DNA from: Nymphaea colorata
Taxonomy: Eukaryota; Streptophyta; Magnoliopsida; Nymphaeales; Nymphaeaceae
Direction of reading: 5' to 3'
NCBI RefSeq assembly: GCF_008831285.2
Contig: NW_022204605.1
Location: 1-50,374 of the forward strand
Length of the DNA: 50,374 nucleotides
A program made the position numbers and the translations under genes. A model generated the notes under the pieces. The model was given only the letters and a program-made list of their open reading frames with translations, did no database searches and was not told the DNA's origin. This document shows positions 46,190-50,374 of this stretch, in pieces. Each line of letters starts with the position of its first letter. The stretch's first letter is position 1.

Positions 46190-47198
46190 ATGATGGGAAA
46201 GGATAAGATAAAGACAACGCACATCCATAATAGTAATGCTGTGATAAAATAAGGAAGGAAGTTGCTGAGAAGTTTGGACATCCTGAAATAATATTCGACT
46301 GAAGACTTGCTGGAGATTGACTTGAGTATTTTTTTACCGAACATAGGTGAAAACTTCATAGATAGCTTGCAAACCATTCAGCTGTATATTTTCCAAAAAC
46401 TGCAATTTCTCAGCCTATCAATGAACCTAATCATTAGCATTGAGCCATTTTCGCACTGCTCCTTTCCTTCCCTATAAAAATTATACCTATGTATTTATTC
46501 TGCAAGCTAGATGGTAATTCGATTGAAGATCTCACACCCTTGGCCTTGTGTCAGATGAGCAAGCTTAAATAACTGAAGCTCGGATTTTCCAATCGTAAGC
46601 TCAGTGATATTTAGGAGGGAATTAAATCTAGGATATTACTGCCATTCGAAATGCAGGTTGGAGAGAACTTTAAGAGCTTTGTCTCGACAGCAATAACATA
46701 TCCAATCTATAGCCTTTGATTAATATGCCATTCACTCACCTCACCCACCTCTACGTTGATCTCTATTGATTTAGATCTCAAATAACAAGCTACTTGCATT
46801 CTAGTCAGGCATCCTCAGCCTAACTCCTCACCTCAAAGTGCTTTCCATGAGTAAGATATTTCTAAAAATAGAGGGAAACAACCTCACAAGTGTCAAATTT
46901 CTCACAAGATGCCACCTTCTCGAGCTTTAATACCTAAACCTCTCCTAAAACAGCATCGTGGATATCAGCACTCTCTTCCGGACCAGATTCAACAAGCTTG
47001 AGAAATTGTCCATGGGTATGCTGTGTCAAATAAAGCGTAAAACTAATTTGTGGATGTGAACGTCTTTCTGAAATGCGAGTGGAAATAAATGGCTAAGATA
47101 ATCTATTGTATAACTTCCATCAGCAAGCCAATGCCTGTCTTATATATAGGGATACCATCGACGAACAGATCTACCAGAAATACATCGAAGGCCAATGA
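46190..47198 (+). CDS. Leucine-rich repeat protein (SDS22-like)
   Basis: ATG 46190 (MMGKDKIKTTHIH), 56 bp after the methyltransferase stop on the same strand. LRRs: LQFLSLSMNLIISIEPF, LYGNSIEDLTPLALCQM, LTHLYISNNKLLAFESGI, LKVLSMRGNNLTSVKFL, LELEYLNLSENSIVDISTLF. GT-AG introns: 46491-46510, 46681-46712, 46755-46774, 46851-46871, and probably one at about 47016-47035; each restores an LRR. The last exon is uncertain; a good terminal reading is IDEQIYQKYIEGQ with TGA 47196-47198. Repeats of about 22 residues with an NxI/L pattern resemble SDS22 or dynein-associated LRR proteins. Confidence 0.6.
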
Positions 47199-47242
47199 TT
47201 GCAAAACCAATAAAAAAGTATATATGATAAATGGTATTCGGA

Positions 47243-48131
47243 TCATTAGTTTGAGAGGAAGGAATATTAGCTGTCTGATTCGCCGAATTATATTGACTTT
47301 TTATGAGATCTCACCAGTCTAGTGAGAGCCAATTGTCTCACATTTTCCAGATTTTGGTCGATTTCTTCGATATCTTCTGGAGTTTCAATGTAAATCTTGT
47401 GGATCACTTTTTACGTCTTCTTAGTTGGTTTTACTTTTGCATGGCTTTCCATCATTTTGCTGGAAACATTGAAAAAAGCGACGCAGCCTGCGAAGACAAG
47501 GCAGATGACTGCTTGGCTTATTGTTTGGTCTTGGTCAAACCTGCCTGCCTGGCGAATAATCACGGTAAGATCATTGAGAAATGCCTGTGGAATGGTATGC
47601 GTAACTATATAGTAATTGGAATACAATTGACTGTTATATTGTAGCTGTTGATGAGACTATTAGCTGTGATCCCCCAGAGATGTCTATAGTAAGAATAGGC
47701 ATTAAGCTATTGTTCATCTCTTTGCTATAAGGTGATATCATTGGTAGAGTTTTTCAATGTGATGCTGGAGATGTTGACTGGCATTAGCACTGCACTGGGC
47801 GGGCATTTGGAAGCCAGTTAGAAGTAGATTAAGTTCTAAGAGTTTATGAAGTCGATTTTTCCCTCACATATAGATGTGCTTTGGTCACACCTCAATCGAT
47901 ATTATGACTTTTGGATGAGAGCGTACTCGATGAGGATGTAGATGATCGCCATTATCACGAAGTAAAATACTAAATTAGGGACTGCTTACTGCCTAGATAG
48001 CCCACCACGTAAAGCCATCTTCTGCTGGAAGTTTCCTCATGGTCTTGTGGCGTATCAATTTAGCATGGCTCTGCTTCTTTGGCCCAATTTCTGACAAGAT
48101 TGGAAGCAGACTCATCCCACTCTTCGTCCAT
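47243..48131 (-). CDS. Two-helix membrane protein, 282 aa
   Basis: ATG 48131 (MDEEWDESASNLVRNWAKEA) to TGA 47243-47245. Two 20-nt introns (GTAAGCAG...TTTAG near 47972-47991; GTATTCCA...TATAG near 47612-47631) leave exactly 283 codons. An acidic N-terminus precedes helix 1 (ILFYFVIMAIIYILIEYALI), a lumenal or extracellular region of about 130 residues with cysteines and N-glycosylation sequons (NIS, NST, NIT), helix 2 (AVICLVFAGCVAFF), and a charged cytosolic tail with an acidic helix (TPEDIEEIDQNLENV). Topology is hairpin-like. No family recognised. Confidence 0.62.
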
Positions 48132-48230
48132 ATGGATTATTTATGATTTCTAACCGCTGCCGTCCCGATTTATAATGAATAGCCCTGCTGCGGTATAGTT
48201 ATATTACTATTACAATTATAGTTGGGCATA

Positions 48231-49067
48231 TCAGTTGTCGAAAACGATGGAATATTTGTTCTTTTGGGGGCGTTGAGCCTAGAGCGGTAGGCCATTGCTT
48301 CGGAAGTAATATTTAAGATAGTCTTCTTGCGGGATGGTGATGATTTCCATCAATTTCTAGCAGTTTTCCAAAATCCTTTGCTTTTCCTTGGCTGCCTCTT
48401 GGGCGGATTAAGCAATTTATCTATTTTCTTCTGCTTCTCTTCCTTTGGCAATCAGTTCCTTTTAAGCAGTCCGCAATTGGCTCACACTTTCTTCTTTTTC
48501 CTTGGCAAAAACACTGATTTGCTATTGTAAGGCGTCGTTTATTCTTTGTAGTTTGCTGATGGATGCATCTTTCTGTTGGATTGTTTATTCAATCTGTTTC
48601 AACTTTTCGATGTTTTGGGTGGCTATGGACCCGACTTGCCCGCAATGCGCGTGTTCCTTCGACATTTCCTCCAATTTCGAAATGTTTTCCCTGTTATTTC
48701 TCACCAGCTCTGCAACTGTATGGTTGATTTTGGCTAGTAGTTCCTCCTGAGCATCCAGCTGCAAGTTCAATCTTTCCAATTTCGCAAAAATAGCCCTTTC
48801 GTTCTCTTTCCCGCCCTTCATCACCTTCAACTCGTGCAAATCCATCTCCTGGCTGCTTATCTTAGCGCCCAAAGTAGTTGCTATTTGTTGTATGGATGCG
48901 TTGCGATCGCTGATCACGTCTATCAATTTGGAGAGAACTTGTTGATAAAAATCCGCCCTCTGGGCAAGCTTATCATACTCTTCTACTTTAGTCCTGGCGC
49001 GAAAGAGCTATAGACGAAGGGCCACTATTTCTTCAGCTTCGAAGGACTCGTCAGTGCGGTGAGCCAT
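48231..49067 (-). CDS. Coiled-coil protein, 278 aa
   Basis: ATG 49067 (MAHRTDESFEAEEIVAL) to TGA 48231-48233, 279 codons without intron. Residues about 10-240 are nearly continuous heptad-like helix rich in Glu, Lys, Gln and Leu (LDAQEELLAKINHTVAELV, ASISKLQRINDALQ, KELIAKGREAEENRE). The tail reads PQEDYLKYYFRSNGLP. No head domain is seen. A structural or centrosomal/basal-body role is possible. The start codon lies only 21 bp downstream of a tRNA gene on the same strand, leaving almost no room for a conventional promoter. Confidence 0.66.
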
Positions 49068-49082
49068 ATGATTATATGATTC

Positions 49083-49087
49083 AAAAA
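49083..49087 (-). terminator. Pol III terminator of tRNA-Pro
   Basis: A run of five T on the minus strand begins two bases beyond the tRNA 3' end, the usual RNA polymerase III stop signal. It lies between the tRNA and the coiled-coil start codon. Confidence 0.7.
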
Positions 49088-49088
49088 T

Positions 49089-49160
49089 GGGGCGATCCGG
49101 GAATTGAACCCGGGACCTCTTGTACCCGAAACAAGAATCATACCCCTAGACCAATCGCCC
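49089..49160 (-). tRNA. tRNA-Pro (anticodon CGG)
   Basis: 72 nt fold into a complete cloverleaf: acceptor GGGCGAT paired with ATCGCCC, discriminator C; D-arm with GGTCTAGGGG (A box); anticodon stem CTTGT/ACAAG with loop TTCGGGT and anticodon CGG; T-arm CCGGG-TTCAATT-CCCGG (B box GGTTCAATTCC). No intron. The discriminator C and overall sequence match eukaryotic proline tRNAs. It decodes CCG. It is not one of the UAR-reading Glu tRNAs that this code requires. Confidence 0.96.
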
Positions 49161-49233
49161 ATCTCATTCGCCACGCCCCTTATTTCCTTAATTATCACCC
49201 AATCCAACCATTACAATTAAATGAAGATCAAAG

Positions 49234-49617
49234 TCAGAAAATTTAGCATACGACGCAACATTCTTATTTTTGTTGAGGCATTACTTGCTAGGATATAGGC
49301 TTTTGCTTATTTCGGGTGAGCATTTATGTCATTTCTTGCTAAAGAGGAAGTGGAGTTATTGAACTAGCCTAAGCTATATCTTCATCTGAGGTAATCGTGG
49401 CATTCATTGCCAATTCATTTTAATTTTCCAATCTGATCGTCTTCATCATCTATTGATTAACTCTCCATTCCGTTTTATCCATCGGTTCATTGCACTGGGG
49501 GCATTGCTTTAGGTCCTCCAAGCTTCGACACCGCTCGCAAATCGTATGCTCGCATTTCGAAACTATCGGCCTTTTTTAAGTCTCATTGAAGGTAGCCTTA
49601 CATACAGGACATTTCAT
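49234..49617 (-). CDS. Small RING-finger protein with CaaX-like tail (copy 1)
   Basis: ATG 49617 to TGA 49234-49236, 128 codons, intronless. The N-terminal RING is MKCPVCKATFNE, KCEHTICERCRSL, QCPQCNEPM: a C3HC4-type pattern with CxxC, CxH, CxxC and CPxC. A helical middle (MMKTIRLENENELAM) and an acidic tail lead to C-terminal VVCEIF, where CEIF fits a prenylation box, with Phe favouring geranylgeranylation. The Glu in CEIF is encoded by TAA. Predicted function: membrane-tethered E3 ubiquitin ligase. A divergent paralogue lies next to it near the telomere. Confidence 0.76.
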
Positions 49618-49831
49618 ACTTGCAAGAAAGATAATAAAAGTACTATGATTAGATTTTAACCTTTAATTTTATTGAAGAATTGCTATATATACCACCATTC
49701 ATCACCATCCTATCCATACCATAGCATATATAATACTTGCAAAAGAGAATTCGGTATTGATATTATTGGTTTCTATGTGTGGAAGACTTTCCTGATAAGC
49801 TACATATAATGAAAATGAAGAACCAAAGACA

Positions 49832-50182
49832 TCAAAAAATTTAGCACTCACAAGCACGATTATTTCTATTTCTTTGGTTTCTTCGGCTTCTTTGGTTTCG
49901 AGGTCTATCGTCTGTCATTTGCGATCCCTACTACACTGAAAATTAAGAGCATATATAAGTCATCGCTTTTTGGGTTTCTGTCCTTCTATTGATCAGCTTC
50001 AATTCCATAATTTCAAGAATGGCATGATTGATTGTCCACACCTCCTTCACTATCACTCTGCCACATCTCATACAATTTTCCGCCAATACGCGACACTGTT
50101 AGCACATGGTGTGACCGCAATCAGATATGATCGGTCTTCGCTCTTCCCCATTGTAGGCTACTGAGCATGCAGGGCAGTCCAT
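49832..50182 (-). CDS. Small RING-finger protein with CaaX-like tail (copy 2)
   Basis: ATG 50182, about 100 bp from the right telomere, to TGA 49832-49834, 117 codons. RING: MDCPACSVAYNGEERRP, DCGHTMCEQCRVL, NCMRCGRV, the same layout as the neighbour, with the last pair CMRC instead of CPQC. A helix (AILEIMELKLINRR) and an Arg/Asn-rich stretch follow, ending CECEIF. The shared CEIF terminus is kept although the preceding region has diverged. Tandem duplicate; expected membrane-bound ubiquitin ligase. Confidence 0.72.
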
Positions 50183-50283
50183 AACCGTAACAATAAAATA
50201 AAAAGTATTAAAGTAATGGATGGTAATTAGCTATAATGGCAAAAAAATATAAGTAGCATTTTCATACTTGATAAACACATACC

Positions 50284-50374
50284 GGGGTTGGGGTTGGGGT
50301 TGGGGTTGGGGTTGGGGTTGGGGTTGGGGTTGGGGTTGGGGTTGGGGTTGGGGTTGGGGTTGGGGTTGGGTTGG
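50284..50374. repeat. Right telomere, (GGGGTT)n
   Basis: About 15 copies of GGGGTT end the molecule, the reverse complement of the left array, with one shortened GGGTT unit near the extreme end. It is preceded by AT-rich sequence and about 100 bp from the start codon of the last gene. Confidence 0.98.

Noticed and set aside
49089-49160. Possible suppressor tRNA-Glu for UAA/UAG
   Set aside because: The anticodon loop TTCGGGT gives CGG and the fold is a proline tRNA. No tRNA with UUA or CUA anticodon is in the window.
206-50182. The many 60-130 aa standard-code ORFs on both strands
   Set aside because: They are fragments or antisense shadows. Domains continue straight through TAA/TAG, and long frames appear only when TGA is the sole stop.
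1-50374. CRISPR arrays, rRNA genes, transposases, integrase or viral genes
   Set aside because: None seen. The only tandem short repeats are the telomeres and the only large repeat is the gene-trio duplication.

Overview
The window is a complete linear chromosome. It starts with about 15 copies of CCCCAA and ends with about 15 copies of GGGGTT, so both telomeres are present on a 50.4-kb molecule. C4A2 telomeres, gene-sized spacing, introns of about 20 nt and in-frame TAA/TAG codons identify a ciliate macronuclear chromosome. Conserved positions show which amino acid TAA and TAG encode: they sit at the catalytic nucleophile of a GH16 glycosidase, at position 12 of an EF-hand loop, and at the Glu of the LGNER motif of a SPOUT methyltransferase. 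All three are glutamate sites. UAA/UAG = Glu with UGA as the only stop is the peritrich nuclear code (NCBI table 30: Vorticella, Carchesium, Opisthonecta and relatives), so a peritrich is the best assignment. Standard-code ORF calling breaks nearly every gene here. All models below use TGA as the only stop.

Left arm (0.1-18 kb): a long IQ-motif protein; a SAM-FHA-FHA-RING protein with six tiny introns; several unrecognised small proteins; a dual-specificity phosphatase; a probable membrane protein; a CFAP97-like protein; a centrin; a MYB/SANT protein; a CCCH zinc-finger protein; and two tandem type-I membrane RING proteins with Cys-rich ectodomains.

Centre (18.3-34 kb): a tandem segmental duplication. 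Each unit holds a FLVCR-like MFS transporter (minus), an STPGR/SHIPPO-like protein (plus) and a large two-helix receptor (plus). A third, more diverged receptor follows. The receptor has an extracellular sensor-like region, a second membrane helix, a HAMP-like linker, a TPR-like segment and a von Willebrand A-like cytosolic region. This is the best candidate here for an undescribed system.

Right arm (34-50.3 kb): a secreted GH16 beta-glucanase; a cyclin; a small gene; an LRR gene; a probable nephrocystin-4 (ciliary transition zone); a Trm3/TARBP1-type tRNA Gm18 methyltransferase 45 bp downstream of it; another LRR gene; a two-helix membrane protein; a coiled-coil protein; tRNA-Pro(CGG); and two small RING proteins that both end in the CaaX-like tail CEIF. 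Gaps between genes are often only 20-300 bp.

Quality note: several genes, mostly in the duplicated centre, lack single bases in homopolymers relative to the frame that protein similarity demands, while the 3.9-kb methyltransferase gene is perfectly open. Residual assembly deletions are the simplest explanation. Products are assigned by reading motifs by eye. No database search was run.
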